Source: Rhynchosporium graminicola | Lineage: Eukaryota > Ascomycota > Leotiomycetes > Helotiales > Ploettnerulaceae | DNA length: 64,000 nt | Assembly (NCBI GenBank): GCA_900074885.1 | Contig: FJUW01000001.1 | Location: 1,240,001 to 1,304,000 of the forward strand | Direction of reading: 5' to 3' | Part shown: in pieces, positions 47,353 to 60,599 of the stretch | Layout of the letters: each line of letters begins with the position of its first letter | Numbering within the stretch: the stretch's first letter is position 1 | Program-made: the position numbers and the translations under genes | Notes under the pieces: generated by a model | Told to the model about the DNA's origin: nothing | Seen by the model: only the letters and a program-made list of their open reading frames with translations | Databases searched by the model: none

Positions 47353-47587
47353 TATGACGCTTGCTCTAGAAAGGTCTCAAAACTACCTGAGTAATAAGAC
47401 CTCACATTACTATAAATATAAAGTAGTAAGAATCACTTAAGAATCTATAACTAAGGAGTAAAGAAGTAGAGAGGGAATAGAAGTATATATATGAAAAGGG
47501 GCCCCTAAACTCTACTCATGTAATCTCGCTTAGTAGTAAGTGTTTCCACTAATAGGGAGAGACCTCTAAACCTAACTAGTCGTTATA
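47353..47587 (-). repeat. 3' LTR of the nested gypsy element
   Basis: 235 bp, aligned over its full length with 53909-54143. It begins (plus strand) TATGACGCTTGC and ends AGTCGTTATA; the terminal dinucleotides are RIP-altered from TG/CA. Confidence 0.88.
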
Positions 47588-47784
47588 TTACTCCCCCCTC
47601 CGAAAAAAGCTCGCCCTCGAGCGTTAGTTTATCTCCTTATTACTATTAAGGTAGTCGTAATTATTAATTCTATCGTAGAAAGCTTTTAGCTAATTAGGTA
47701 GTCTAGCAGGAGGTCTAGCTTACGTTAGGTTATTAAGGTGGAATTATTATAGCTTAGCGGGAGCGTATTTAATATCTATAGCGT

Positions 47785-48437
47785 NNNNNNNNNNNNNNNN
47801 NNNNNNNNNNNNNNNNNNNNNNNNNNNNNNNNNNNNNNNNNNNNNNNNNNNNNNNNNNNNNNNNNNNNNNNNNNNNNNNNNNNNNNNNNNNNNNNNNNNN
47901 NNNNNNNNNNNNNNNNNNNNNNNNNNNNNNNNNNNNNNNNNNNNNNNNNNNNNNNNNNNNNNNNNNNNNNNNNNNNNNNNNNNNNNNNNNNNNNNNNNNN
48001 NNNNNNNNNNNNNNNNNNNNNNNNNNNNNNNNNNNNNNNNNNNNNNNNNNNNNNNNNNNNNNNNNNNNNNNNNNNNNNNNNNNNNNNNNNNNNNNNNNNN
48101 NNNNNNNNNNNNNNNNNNNNNNNNNNNNNNNNNNNNNNNNNNNNNNNNNNNNNNNNNNNNNNNNNNNNNNNNNNNNNNNNNNNNNNNNNNNNNNNNNNNN
48201 NNNNNNNNNNNNNNNNNNNNNNNNNNNNNNNNNNNNNNNNNNNNNNNNNNNNNNNNNNNNNNNNNNNNNNNNNNNNNNNNNNNNNNNNNNNNNNNNNNNN
48301 NNNNNNNNNNNNNNNNNNNNNNNNNNNNNNNNNNNNNNNNNNNNNNNNNNNNNNNNNNNNNNNNNNNNNNNNNNNNNNNNNNNNNNNNNNNNNNNNNNNN
48401 NNNNNNNNNNNNNNNNNNNNNNNNNNNNNNNNNNNNN
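47785..48437. other. Assembly gap (653 N)
   Basis: A run of N inside the nested retrotransposon. Its true length is unknown, so element length is approximate. Confidence 0.99.
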
Positions 48438-50330
48438 GTATTTATCGCGGTTAAAGCTATAGTAGTCGACTATAATATACTCCTATAGATATGATAGTAT
48501 AAGTAGGGGTTAGAGGAGGCCCGGTTTCTTATTACGCGGCACTTGAATTCGTTAGTAAGTATAATAGTTATAGTAGTACTAGTTAATAGTTAAAGCGATT
48601 CCGTACTACTAGTATTATAATACTAGTAGTTATAAGGTCTTCTTTACACTTAGATAGGCAGTCTCTAATCGGTCGTATACTTCGCGTATAAGTAGCGTGC
48701 GAAAGTATAAGACGTTAGGTATAATTAGTCTTCCTTTATAAAGTAGAAGATCTTTTTCTATAGTTAGTTTTCTAGGAGTAGCGGAGAGAGCTTATTTCCG
48801 TAAAACTTAGAGTAAAAACATAATACGATTAGCGTTAAGTACTTACTATACTATAGAAAAGACTAGCGATAGGTCGGCGACTTCTAAGGTATTAATAAGC
48901 TTAAAGTTATCTATAGAGTCAGAGCTATTCCGGAGGTTACTTATAAGTAGTACTAGATCGATTTAGTCTTCACGTAGTAGCTGCTATAAACGCTAGGTTC
49001 TTTTAGCGTTATTCTAGTCGTCTAATTTATCTGTTATACGAGAGAGAGCGTTAGCGAGTAGATTATACTTCCTAGGTCGATAGGTAATTATAAAGTTATA
49101 ATCTGCGAGTAGCTTAGCTTATTAGGCTTATCGTGCGTTTAGCTATTTAGAGGTTATAAAGTACTTAAGAGCTTTATAGTTAGTAACGATACGAATCTGA
49201 TACGGTACGCTTACGAGCTTAGATCTCTAGTTACTAAAAGATCGTATAATTACGAGTATTTCCTTATTGTAAATAGCATAATTAAGCTCGGCAGGTAGTA
49301 TAATCTTAGAGAAGTAGGCTACTAGGAACTAGTCTTCGTCGTGCTATTACGATAGCACACCTGCTATTACTCTATTACTAGCGTCTGTTTCGATTATATA
49401 AAGTAGATATTACTAATAGTAGTAGAGGAGTAATACCGAAGTAAGAGCATACTTTAAGTAATTAAAGGTATCTTTACACTCCCTAGCGAACCGAAATAAT
49501 ATGTTATTTTTAGTAAGTTATATAAGAGGTTTTATAATAATTCCGTAGTCCTTAATAAATTATTAGTAGAAGTTATAAAAGCCTAAGAACGATTATACGC
49601 CCTTAACTATAGTTAAGTAATTCTAAGATTATATAATATTAACTTTCTCAAGGTCTACCTCGATCCTAGAAATAGAGATAATAAATCTAAGGTATTTAGT
49701 GTAAGTAATATTGAATTCATACTTCTTAAGGTCGGCTTATAATCTAGCGTCTTATAATCGTTATAGTACCTTATGTATATATAATTAATACTATAGTAGG
49801 TCGTTAGAGTAGATCAGAATATCATCTAGATATACTATATAGAAGTCGTCTAAGTAATCGAATAAGACGTTATTTATATATCGCTAGTATATCGTAAGGC
49901 CGTTAGTTAGACCGAAAGGGAGTACCTTATACTTATATGCACCGTAATAGGTCCGGAAGGTCGTATACTCTTCAGAGGCTAGATCTATTCGAATTCGGTA
50001 GAACGCCTAGCGAATATCTAGTTTAATAAATATCTTAGTAGTAGAGATTCTAGCTAGCATTTTATCGATTAATAGAAGTAGATATTAATCCTTACTCGTA
50101 AGGTTATTAAGTGCGCGAAAGTCGATATAGAATCTTAGACTTCTATTAGCTTTCTTAATAAAAAGAATAAGTATAGCGTATAGTACTTAAGAAGGTTCGA
50201 TAAAACCTTTAGCTAAGTTATTAGTAATATACGCATTAACGACTTAAAGTTCTTAAGCAAATATCTTATATAAGGAGGAGTATTTAAGGTTCTTCTCAGC
50301 CCCTTCCTTAAGCTTAATTCGGTAATCGTA

Positions 50331-51400
50331 TAAGCGATAAGGAGGGAGAATATCGCTAGCTTCCTTAGAAAAGACGTATGCCTACTAGCTATACTCGTAA
50401 GAGATCTATAGTTCTGAATCTAATTCGCTTAAGCTAATAATAAATTACTAAGCGGTTTTACGACGTTCCGTAAGATCGATAGTTAAAGATACGATAGTAA
50501 TATTACGTTACTAAACTACGATTCGGTCGTTAAGAAGCTTATCTATCTCGTGAAGAGTAATAGAGAAGATCTTATCGTTAGAAGACTTCTAGCGTTTATA
50601 TAAGAGATAGAAAGCTAAGCTACTAATTACGTAAATCTCTAGCGTAAGAGGCTCTAGAAGAAGTCTGAGCACGCGAGGTAATCTTTATCGCTTCCGAAAT
50701 ATCGTAGTAGCTATTTTTGTATTTTAAGTAGTTTCCGTTAAGTCGCGAGATAGTATTCCGAGTAACTATTAGTCTATAGTATAAATTATACGGGTATAGT
50801 CTTATACGTAAGTCTTTAATATAGAGACTTCTAATTAGAGTTAAAGTAGAGATTTACGCGGGATATAAGCGATAAGGAGGGAGAATATCGCTAGCTTCCT
50901 TAGAAAAGACGTATGCCTACTAGCTATACTCGTAAGAGATCTATAGTTCTGAATCTAATTCGCTTAAGCTAATAATAAATTACTAAGCGGTTTTACGACG
51001 TTCCGTAAGATCGATAGTTAAAGATACGATAGTAATATTACGTTACTAAACTACGATTCGGTCGTTAAGAAGCTTATCTATCTCGTGAAGAGTAATAGAG
51101 AAGATCTTATCGTTAGAAGACTTCTAGCGTTTATATAAGAGATAGAAAGCTAAGCTACTAATTACGTAAATCTCTAGCGTAAGAGGCTCTAGAAGAAGTC
51201 TGAGCACGCGAGGTAATCTTTATCGCTTCCGAAATATCGTAGTAGCTATTTTTGTATTTTAAGTAGTTTCCGTTAAGTCGCGAGATAGTATTCCGAGTAA
51301 CTATTAGTCTATAGTATAAATTATACGGGTATAGTCTTATACGTAAGTCTTTAATATAGAGACTTCTAATTAGAGTTAAAGTAGAGATTTACGCGGGATA
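50331..51400. repeat. 535-bp tandem duplication inside the nested element
   Basis: Copies 50331-50865 and 50866-51400 read the same wherever compared, with TAAGCGATAA at both starts and again just after the second copy. It lies in the pol region of the minus-strand element. No C/T difference was seen between copies. Confidence 0.85.
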
Positions 51401-53908
51401 TAAGCGATAATATTACTAAATTATACGCACTTCGGCTATATATTAGTAGTCTCTCTAGAGTATAAAGACTTCTTTTTACTACTCTATTCTTATTCTTCAG
51501 GTAATAAATACTTAGGCTCGTCGTATCTATAATAAGTAGTATAAACGCCGGAGAAATAGTCCTAACTAATTAGTAGTAGTAATAGAGGGTTAGTTACCTA
51601 TAGAATACTCTCTAGGGGAGAGTTTTAGATATTTTTATAGTTATAAGTCTCCCTAGAAATACGCTTCCGAGCTAGTAATAGTTATTTAATAATAGAGATA
51701 GAGTTAATAATAGCTCGAATATTAATAGGAGAGTTAGCTACGCTTCGCTGTTCCTCGTACGCTTCCCAGAACTGATTAAGGCGTTCGTTTCGTTCGTTAG
51801 CGTCGTATTAATAGCGCTAGTAAGTATAGTGTTTACGTAAGTCCTTAATCTCGATCAGAGAGCTATAAACGTTACTAGGAGGAGTATATAGTAGCTAAAT
51901 AATCTATCGTTTAGAGGTATCTAAGAGTACTTAATATTCCGAAAGCTAGATCCTTCCGAGTATAATACTATAGTTTCCGAGAGTAATAATAAGAAAGGGG
52001 GTAAATACCTGAACGCGACGATCTACTATTAAATTAAGTATCGTATAGTGACTAATAGTACTACTATTAACGCTATTAAAGCCTTTAATAGGAATTACGT
52101 TTAGTAGAAAGTAAATTAAAAGTTTTAAGAAGAAGGAAAGGGATTTAAGAAAAGAATAATTAATAAAATAGTATCTATTAGCTCTAGAATCGAGAAGTGC
52201 GAGTAGCTTATACGAGAGTCTATTCTTAGTAAGAGTAGCACGTGTAGTAAACGATTAACTACTAAGAAGCTTCATAAGGTCAAGATATTGCATATCTCGT
52301 ATATTACCTAGGAAGGAGTCTTTCCCTAAGCGTAGTCTTTTACTAGCGGTTTAATATACTCCTAGGCGTTATCGTACGTTTCTTTATTATTATTATCTTC
52401 TAGCTTACTATTAACGTTATTATTAGTATCAATTGCGTTAATTCGATACGGAGTGTTAGGTCGAGCTAACGATAAGCGTAGATATAAGGTAAGAGTAAAG
52501 TAATAAGGAGTATTCGCCGGCGATTATACACGAGGCGTATCATTTCGTATAGAGTATAGTGCTTATTTACTAGTCGCACTAGTGTTCTCGGGCGTAGGAA
52601 GACTAATTTGCGGATAAGAAGAGGAGTTAGTACTACAGTACTAGGAGGAGGTATTTATAGGGCGTTCCCGAGTCGCGCTAGCCTTAGCTAAAGACTCGGA
52701 ATAATAAGTCTTTTTAATAAATTGACCTTAGTCTTTAGCTTATATAGCCTTAACGTATTCTTCTAGTGTTCTTGACGTTCGATACTATTAGAAGAGCTAT
52801 TTCTGTAGCTATACAGGTAGCTTCTCCTATAAGTCTATTTTCAGAGTCGATTGATTATTTACTCTAGCTTTATAAGCTAGCGTACGAAACTCGTAGTAGA
52901 ATGTCCAGAAGGTCTACTTATAATCTATCTTTAGCGCGGAGTAGCTAGCTCTTATAGTTTATTAGTCGTATAGATTAGATAAGAAGAAGAAAAGTTAAGT
53001 AATTATATAAAGTAAATCAATTATAATACATTCTTTATTATATTCTAGTTCTAAGAATAAGAGTTCTAGGTAAGTTCTAGCTATTCTTTCTATTTAGTTA
53101 AGTAACTAATCTTTATAGTAATCTTCGTAAATAAAGTAGCTAGAGTAGCGCCGGAGGGCGTTACGTATCTATACTTCCTAGAGTTTTAGAGAGTAGTCGA
53201 TTCTATCAGAGAGCTTATTTAGAAAGTTCAGTATCTTCTCTATACGCGTAGTATATAATATTAACGATATTCCTCCGGTAGATTATTCTCGATAATAATT
53301 ATCAGGCGTAAGAGTAGTATTATCTTCTTTAATTAATAGTAGTAATATTATACGCGATTAAACGTTATTAAACGATATAGACTTAGTAGAGCGCTAGGTA
53401 GTTAACTAGCGTAGTTCTAGGAACTCGTCCCGTAACTAGCGTAGTTCTATAGATAAGTTAGCGTTTAATTATCTCTCCTCCGCGAGCTTCCTTTCTACCT
53501 CTTATAGCTAGTGAGCGCAGTCTTCTTATAAGTTACTTATAGTTACTATTAATACCGGGGTATTATCGGGGAGGTTTAGCGACTTAGTAAGTTCGTTAAT
53601 TATAATAGGAGTTAGGGAGCTTAACTCGGACGAGGCGTTATCGCGAGTACTTTCTACTATAGAGAGAGGTAGATTATAGCGAGTATTACGAGTCGCCGAA
53701 GAATAGGAAGTAGAGGGAGTCGGAGAACTAGTAGTCGATTTATCGGACTTAAGTTACTTCAGTTTAGGTGCTATTCTTCAAGTTTATACTTAGTATAGGC
53801 CTTCTCTATATAGCGTAGTCTCCTGCGTTTAGTAGCTCTAGGTATAGAGGTATAATATAAGTAGATATTTACTATCTTCCTAGACGTAAGTAAAAGAGTT
53901 ATAGATAA

Positions 53909-54143
53909 TATAACGCATACTATAGAAAAGTCTAAAAACTACCTAAGTAATAAGACCTTATATTACTATAAATATAAAGTAGTAAGAATCACTTAAGAAT
54001 CTAAAACTAAGGAGTAAAGAAGTAGAGAGAGAATAGAAGTATATAAATGAAAAGGGGCCCCTAAACTCTACTCGTATAATCTCGCTTAGCAGTAAGTGTT
54101 TCCACTAATAGGGAGAGACCTCCAAACCTGACCAGTCGTCACA
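53909..54143 (-). repeat. 5' LTR of the nested gypsy element
   Basis: 235 bp. On the minus strand it begins TGTGACGACTGGTCAGG. Differences from the other LTR are mostly G/A and C/T transitions. Confidence 0.88.
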
Positions 54144-57100
54144 ATACGTTTATAAGAGATACTAAGAGTCTAAACGATAAAGAACTAAGCTTACTAACTT
54201 AAGCTTCTATAGCTATATTCTATAGATATGAAGATCGATATTTATAAAGGTCTCCTTACCCTTAGAGATAATAGAGGCAAAGAAACAATAACTACTATCT
54301 AGAGCCCTCTCTTTATAGAATCCTTACCTTTAAATCTTATTCTATACCTAAAGATAAAGTCTAATAAAGATATATCCGATTTAATTATCAGATTTGCAAA
54401 GAGCTCAGATATCTCTACTACTAATAACGAGTTCGCTTCTGATTCTTCTTCTGATTCAGAATCTAATAATACTTCTTCTTCTAGTAATTCTAACTCTTTA
54501 AAAAACTAGATTTACTAAGCTATCCTAAGATAGTATTAAACTTATTACTAGCTCGCTATAGCTATCTGAAGGTCTCTGAGACTATACCTACCCGAAACCT
54601 TAGATATTTAGTAAATATCTCAGAAGTTTCCTATATATCAGAAGAGCTTCCTAAAGCTTCAAATTTCAAAGACTAAACACCTTTCGTAGAAGAGAGGCCT
54701 ATTATAAATCAGCACTCCTCTGTATTAGTAGGCTTATTCCTAGCCTTATTTACTCAGGCTGATATTACCTCTATATATATACTAGAGACTAGGAGAGCTA
54801 CTACTTAGTCCAGGTTATTATTATAGCTTCTTCTATCCTTAAATATTATAGCTAAGCGGAAACCCTCGAGAATCTATAGTAATTACCTTTAATCCTCTTA
54901 TCTAGCTATTACGCTCTCCTCGAAATTCCAATATCGACCCATATCTATTAGCTAGCTTAGAATATATAGTAACTACGCTGAAACCCAGAATATTACTATA
55001 GAATCCAGCAAAAAGATACTATATATTATAGCCTTTCCTATATAGAGGAGGATAATCAAGTTACCTATAGAAGAAGTAACTAAAGAGATTCTGAATACTT
55101 AAGTAGCTAAGAGCGACCTGATATTTAGTAATACTATACCCTTAGAATAAATCAAGTAAGTTCATAAGCTTCTATATACATATCGCTATATTAACTCTAT
55201 AAGCCTAAAAGATATACCCTTTACGGATCTCTATTATTATAGAGCTAAGATACTAGAGTATTCTAAGCTAATCTAGAAGAACACGTCCAGAAGATATACT
55301 TTAGCTAAGCTAGCCTAGCTGAATAAGATAATTAAGGAGGGAATTAAGTATAGTATATTTAAAAGCACCCTCCTAGCTAATAGAGAGCTATCAGATTAGA
55401 ATAGCTACCTATATATAATTAAGAAAGAAACAGATTCTAAGGTATAATCTAAGGAGTATAAAGTAATATTTAATTACTCTAAAATTAAGAAGAAGACGCT
55501 TAGCTGCTTAATAATCTCTATAGTAGAGTGCTTTATATTTCTTAGTAATCCCAAGTATCGCCTATTTATCCAGATAGATCTGAAACACGCCTACTAGTTA
55601 GTAAACTTATACTTAGACGACCGCTATATTTATACCTTCTCTATACTAGGCTATAGCAAACTATAACTAATACGCATACCTCAAGGGTATAGAAGCTTAG
55701 CCTTCTTAATAATAGAACTTATGAAGCTAGTGTTTAGAGATATACTAAGATCTGCGAAAGTAATAGAGAAAGGTTTCGATAACTCTAAGCTCTTACTATT
55801 TTCTCTAATTATTACTAAAGGAGGAGTAGTTCTCTAGTCTTTACTCTTCTATATAGATAATATCTTTATAGCTTTTAAGATATTTAAGGAGGTATTTGTA
55901 TTTCTGAAAGACTATCTCTTACCTAGACTCCTATAATCTAGTCTAAAACTTTTATTTAAGAAGTATCTGCTATTTATAATAGAAGTATTAGTTTTAGGAA
56001 CCTTATATAAGGCTAGAGGCAAATTAATAATTAAACCAGAAAGGGCCTTAAGAATCCAAGTATAGCTAGTTTCTAAGAATACTATAGAAGTTAGAAGATT
56101 CTTAGGAGCGATCTAAATTACGCGGCCCTAAGTAAAGAATTATATAGAGATTACTCGACTATTAAATCGACTTACTAGAGATATAGAATAGAGATAGAAA
56201 GAGAATAAGGCGATATTATTTAAGCTACTAAAGGAAGTATACTTAAGGGTAATAGAGAGAAACAGCTATAATCTAACTCTCTTAGTGCAAATATATATAG
56301 ATACTAGTAGATATATAGGAGGATATTATATTATATAATTAAGGGAGGGAGAGAAGAAGATAGTACTAATCCTTTTCAATAGCTTTACCTTCTCTAAAAC
56401 CTAAAGGAATTATAGAACGTATAAAAGAGAGCTCCTATTAATTATAAAATTTAATCGCAAATATTATCATATATTATAGGAAGATAAGCTAGGAATTATC
56501 TATATAGATCATTAGCTATTAACTTACTTTCTGGATTTTTTAGCTCTTTAGAAGGGAATTTATACTAAATAGGCTTTAGAGCTAAAGTTATTAAATATAC
56601 GGATTTACTATATTCCTAGCAGCCGAAATAAGACTATAGATACTTTATTACGTATTATTTTTCCTAGAGATAATTACGATAGACTAGATATAATAAGGTT
56701 TAGAGAAGAGCAGCAGACCGCTACTAGACCTATCTAGAGATAGAAAGACGGAATTAGTAGATATAAAGATCTATTAAAAGAATTAAAGCTTACTTCTAAG
56801 AAAGCTAATAATAAGAAGCTTAAAGTTATTAAGAGAATATTTAAGGTTAATAATATTAAGAAATAAGCTAGAAGAGAGAAGGAAGATCTAGAGTTTATAG
56901 CTGCCTTATATGCAGTAGGAGAGAGGTTCCAGGATATAACTTTATAGTTAAGCTTACCTTTTACTAGACTATAAGTTTTAGAAGATATACTTCTCTATGA
57001 AATATTTAAAGCTCTATCTGCGGAGACTTACTAGTTATCGAAGCTAGTAATAGTCGAGCTAATATCCCCTTTAGAAGCTTATAAGAAAATATACTAGTAT

Positions 57101-58100
57101 AAGGATATCATCAGGTTCCTTATCTATAGTATCTACTCAGATAGTATAGATCGCATAAGGAAGAGATCCCTAGAGCTCCGATATAAGAAATATAAGTAGA
57201 AGCATAAGGTATTATAATATAAATAGAAAGAAGTATATAAATATTATCTTATACTAGGATAAGTTATAGAAGCTTTAGTGAAAGCTTATAATAAGGGAGG
57301 ACATTTTATATCGACTATTACTACTAGAAAACTTAGAGGCGTCTATTAGCCTATACTTACTAAGGACGTCACTCTATATATTACTAGGTATCTTTAATGC
57401 GCAAAATATAGCTCAGCTCAGAAGTTAGTACTACTCTCCTAGATTATAGTCTCTATACCTATAGAACTACTTAGGGCAGACTTTTATAGACCTTTCATAT
57501 AACTACCTGAGAATTATAAGTACCTTCTTATTATTATAGACTACTTCTCCCAGCTAGTTTAGGCCTTTCCGTATATAGTAGCTGACTCGGAATATATTAA
57601 AATATTACTAGATATATTCTTTAAGACAGATAATATACCTATTAGCTTTTATATTAATCCTAGAAGTTACTTTAAGGAAGAAGTCAGAAACTATATTAGT
57701 AAGAAAGGTATTTTATAGCTTAACTTACCCTTAGCTTCTAAGAAGTCCATAGGTATAGTAGAGAAAGCTATTAACCTGGTCTAGTAAGCGATAACTAAGA
57801 CTAGTCCTAACTATACTATTAAGCTTTAAAAAGTAGTATTTAAGATAAATTGAAAAGAGATTAGGTTCCTTAGCTACTCCCCTTTCTATATATACTATAG
57901 GTACTAGCCTAAGTCAGAAGTAGACCTTACCTTTCTAGTATATTATATTAGAGCTATTTATTAAGAGCTAGATTTATAAGGATTCCCTAACGTGCTTTAG
58001 AGAGCAGATAGTAAAGAGAATAAAGAATAGGGAGATAAGGTATTAGAGTATATTAAGATAGTATTACGGTCCATACTATAACGGCCTCAGGTTCCTAGGC
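54144..58100 (+). mobile_element. Host Ty3/gypsy element, 3' part (reverse transcriptase, RNase H, integrase)
   Basis: The host frame resumes after the duplicated ATACG (FIRDTKSLNDKELSLL). The reverse transcriptase is at about 55460-55920: YRLFIQIDLKHAY(stop), PQGYRSLAFLIIELMK, FYIDNIFIAFK in the YxDD position. The integrase is at about 57300-57790: HFISTITTRKLRGVYWPILTKD, CAKYSSAQ, ELLRADFYRPF, IIIDYFSQLV, FYINPRSYFKEE and KKSIGIVEKAINLV. These follow the order and catalytic layout of gypsy-type pol. TAG stops replace conserved Gln/Trp codons throughout. The 3' LTR was not identified; 58060-58220 is locally less AT-rich and may belong to it. Confidence 0.75.
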
Positions 58101-58969
58101 ATTATAGCAGGCAGGGCTAGCGGAATGCGGTTAGTGCGTACTAGAGGATAATTAGTCAGTATAGCCCTACGGTTATACCTAGAGAGAGAGTCGAGAGTAG
58201 AAACTTCCTCTCTATCTTTTCTTCCCTTTACTTAGCGTACTCTTAAGGGCGAATATAATTCGTTATCGACTTCCTATACTTCTGCTATAATATAAGAAAA
58301 GATTAATTACCTTACTAGGAAGCAGAAATATCTATTTAGAAGTATTAAAGCTAGTACTACCTTCTTAGTACGACTTCTACGACTTCTACCCTACTTGTAC
58401 TCGATAACTTCGATTATACGCGCTATCTACTTCTATACCTTAGAAGTAGAGTGTTTCAGAGAAAGCTAAACTCCCTCCCTTAATTAGTACTACCTCTATA
58501 GTATAATTCTACTAAAAAACCCTATTGCGATATTTTTTGCGCCTTTAGCCTCGTGCTTAGCCTTACGTATCCTCGACCTTAAACTCTCCTAATATCGCGA
58601 CTTCTACGAACCTCTATAACTTCTGCGAAGCTCCCTCCTATGATTCTAACTCTATATATACTTATAAGAAGAGAACTCGATAGCTAAAGTAAAGTGAACT
58701 CGTAAAAGGAATCTAAAGTGAACTTAATTAGTAACCTTCTGATACCTTAAATATATACTCTACTAAGGGACTTTAAGAATATACTTACTCTCGCGCTATA
58801 TTAATCTTTACTCCCTTAAATAGGTTACTATTAAGCTTTAGGTCCCTCTTAAGCGCGTTTTTAGCTATAGCAGGCCCTCTTATATATAACCGCGCTGAAG
58901 CACTCGAGAGCCCTCTATACTAGATAGACTCGGGTTCCCCGAATAGAAGAGGAAGAGCGAAAGCGCGTT

Positions 58970-60590
58970 AGTAGAGGATATCGTTAGGGATACTATTAAG
59001 AGTAATCTAATAAAAGAAGAAATAGCGTTAAGCTCTAATAGCGATAGTAATAACGATTTCGAGAACGCTACCGAGGCACTTATACCTCGTCTCGAGTTAC
59101 TAAAGTTAATTATTAATACTACTATTGCCCTTTTATAACTTATATTACTTCTAATCTCTTTTACTTCGGAAATACGAAGTGCTATATTTATTCCTTAAAT
59201 AGAAACCGACTCTTAGCTAGAATTTATAATAGCGCCTCTTAGTTTCTCAGATAAATAGATATAAGTTATAAACGCTACTATTACTACTGCTATAACTACT
59301 ACTCTCGCTCTAGAGGCTAACGCTAATACTACTAGGAAGTCACGATCTCTTACTATAGACCTCTAACTTACTATAGATTACTTTCTTCTAAAGCTCGATA
59401 ACGCTATAAAAGCTATCGAGTCTTATCGAGTTAAGTTCCCTCGCTTTCTCTTTACTGATTATAATAGTAAGATTAAGTATAATATATAGAAGATAGATAT
59501 AAAGCTCTTTTTAGAAGAATATTCTAGTAACTTCCTTGCCGGTAATATATAAGTTAAAGCTTACTTTAAGTATACCGGAAGAGAAGCTAAGACTATTATC
59601 CTCTAATATATAGGTACTAGCGCTAATAGCTAATTTAAGATTACTTCTAACGTCCTTAGAGGTTTAGACTAGCGCTTCTTTAATTATAATCGTATCTAGC
59701 GTGCTAAAGCTGCTTATAAGAACCTGAAGATAACTAGAAATATAACCTATAACTAGTTCCGAGTTAAGTTTACTAATCTCGCTATTACTAGTAAGATCTC
59801 TAGAGACTAATAGTTTAAGGACGTCCTAAAGAAGATCTCTCTTGCCTTAAAGGCTTATATTATAGCTAAAAAGTATAAGATAGATAGTAACTACGACCTT
59901 CTCGACGAGTACTTAGCTATTATAGATCGTAAGTCTTATAATATTATTACTAAAGAGAATCTTATTAAGAAGGCGGCTCTTACTATTACTACTCTCGCTA
60001 GAACTCTAGGTATTCTTAAGAGAGAGACCCCCTTCGGTATCGAACGTGCTACTCCTGGATTAATAATCGTGCTACTAAGACTATACGATTCGCTCCTGAG
60101 ATCTATGATCCTAGCTTACGATAAGTACCTCGTATTACTACTACTACTAATACTTACTATATCTATAAGAAAGAAAGCTATTAGGCTTAGGAATATCCTA
60201 ATACTATAAAAATCGCTAAGATAACTAGTTAGTTAGTAGAGGATATTACTACTCTTTATAGTATAGAGGAGGATAATAAGGACGCTAATAATTCCTTTCT
60301 AGTAGAGATTAATAAGTTATTAGGAAACTACTAAGCTATAGGATAATCTCCTCCTATAGTAAACGCCTCGATCTATAGAATAATTTAAATACTAATTTCC
60401 GTTCTCTTATTAGAGGGAAATAATTCCTAGTTACTATAGAATTAAGAAGAAATAGATTATTTATTAAAATAGAAGTATATATCGATAGTAGAGTAAATAT
60501 CTTTAGAGCTCTGCGTACCTTAGTTACTCTTAAACTTCGTTATCTCTTAGGTATTAATTTTATGACGATAGCTCACCTGAATATCACATA
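58970..60590 (+). mobile_element. Second plus-strand gag/protease remnant, RIP-degraded
   Basis: A gag-like sequence runs from about 58970 (ALVEDIVRDTIKSNLIKEEI) through VKFPRFLFTDYNSKIKYNI, VKAYFKYTGREAKTIIL and RAKAAYKNLKITRNITYN. A zinc-knuckle remnant lies at about 60154-60202 (YYIYKKES...EYPN, RIP-altered from CX2CX4HX4C). A protease-like VYIDSRVNIFRALRTLVTLK is at about 60470-60535. Similarity ends near 60590, where LTR-like sequence begins. It could be a truncated gypsy element or one split by the next insertion. Confidence 0.55.
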
Positions 60591-60599
60591 AGAAGAAGG

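Larger units (their letters stand above)
47353..54143 (-). mobile_element. Complete nested Ty3/gypsy LTR retrotransposon, RIP-degraded
   Basis: Two 235-bp LTRs (47353-47587 and 53909-54143) enclose the element. ATACG is duplicated at 47348-47352 and 54144-54148. Orientation is minus: the purine tract GGAGGGGGGAGTAA (minus strand, about 47601-47588) sits immediately before the 3' LTR. The reverse transcriptase is legible on the minus strand near 50000-49780: KYKVLPFGLTNG, then DYLDDFYIVYLDDILIYS with the YxDD catalytic pair. A gag-like segment (WTFYYEFRTLAYKA) lies near 52900. The LTR ends, before RIP, would be TGTGACG...CGTCACA. A 653-bp gap interrupts it. It contains a 535-bp tandem duplication. 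Many stops make it inactive. Confidence 0.88.
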
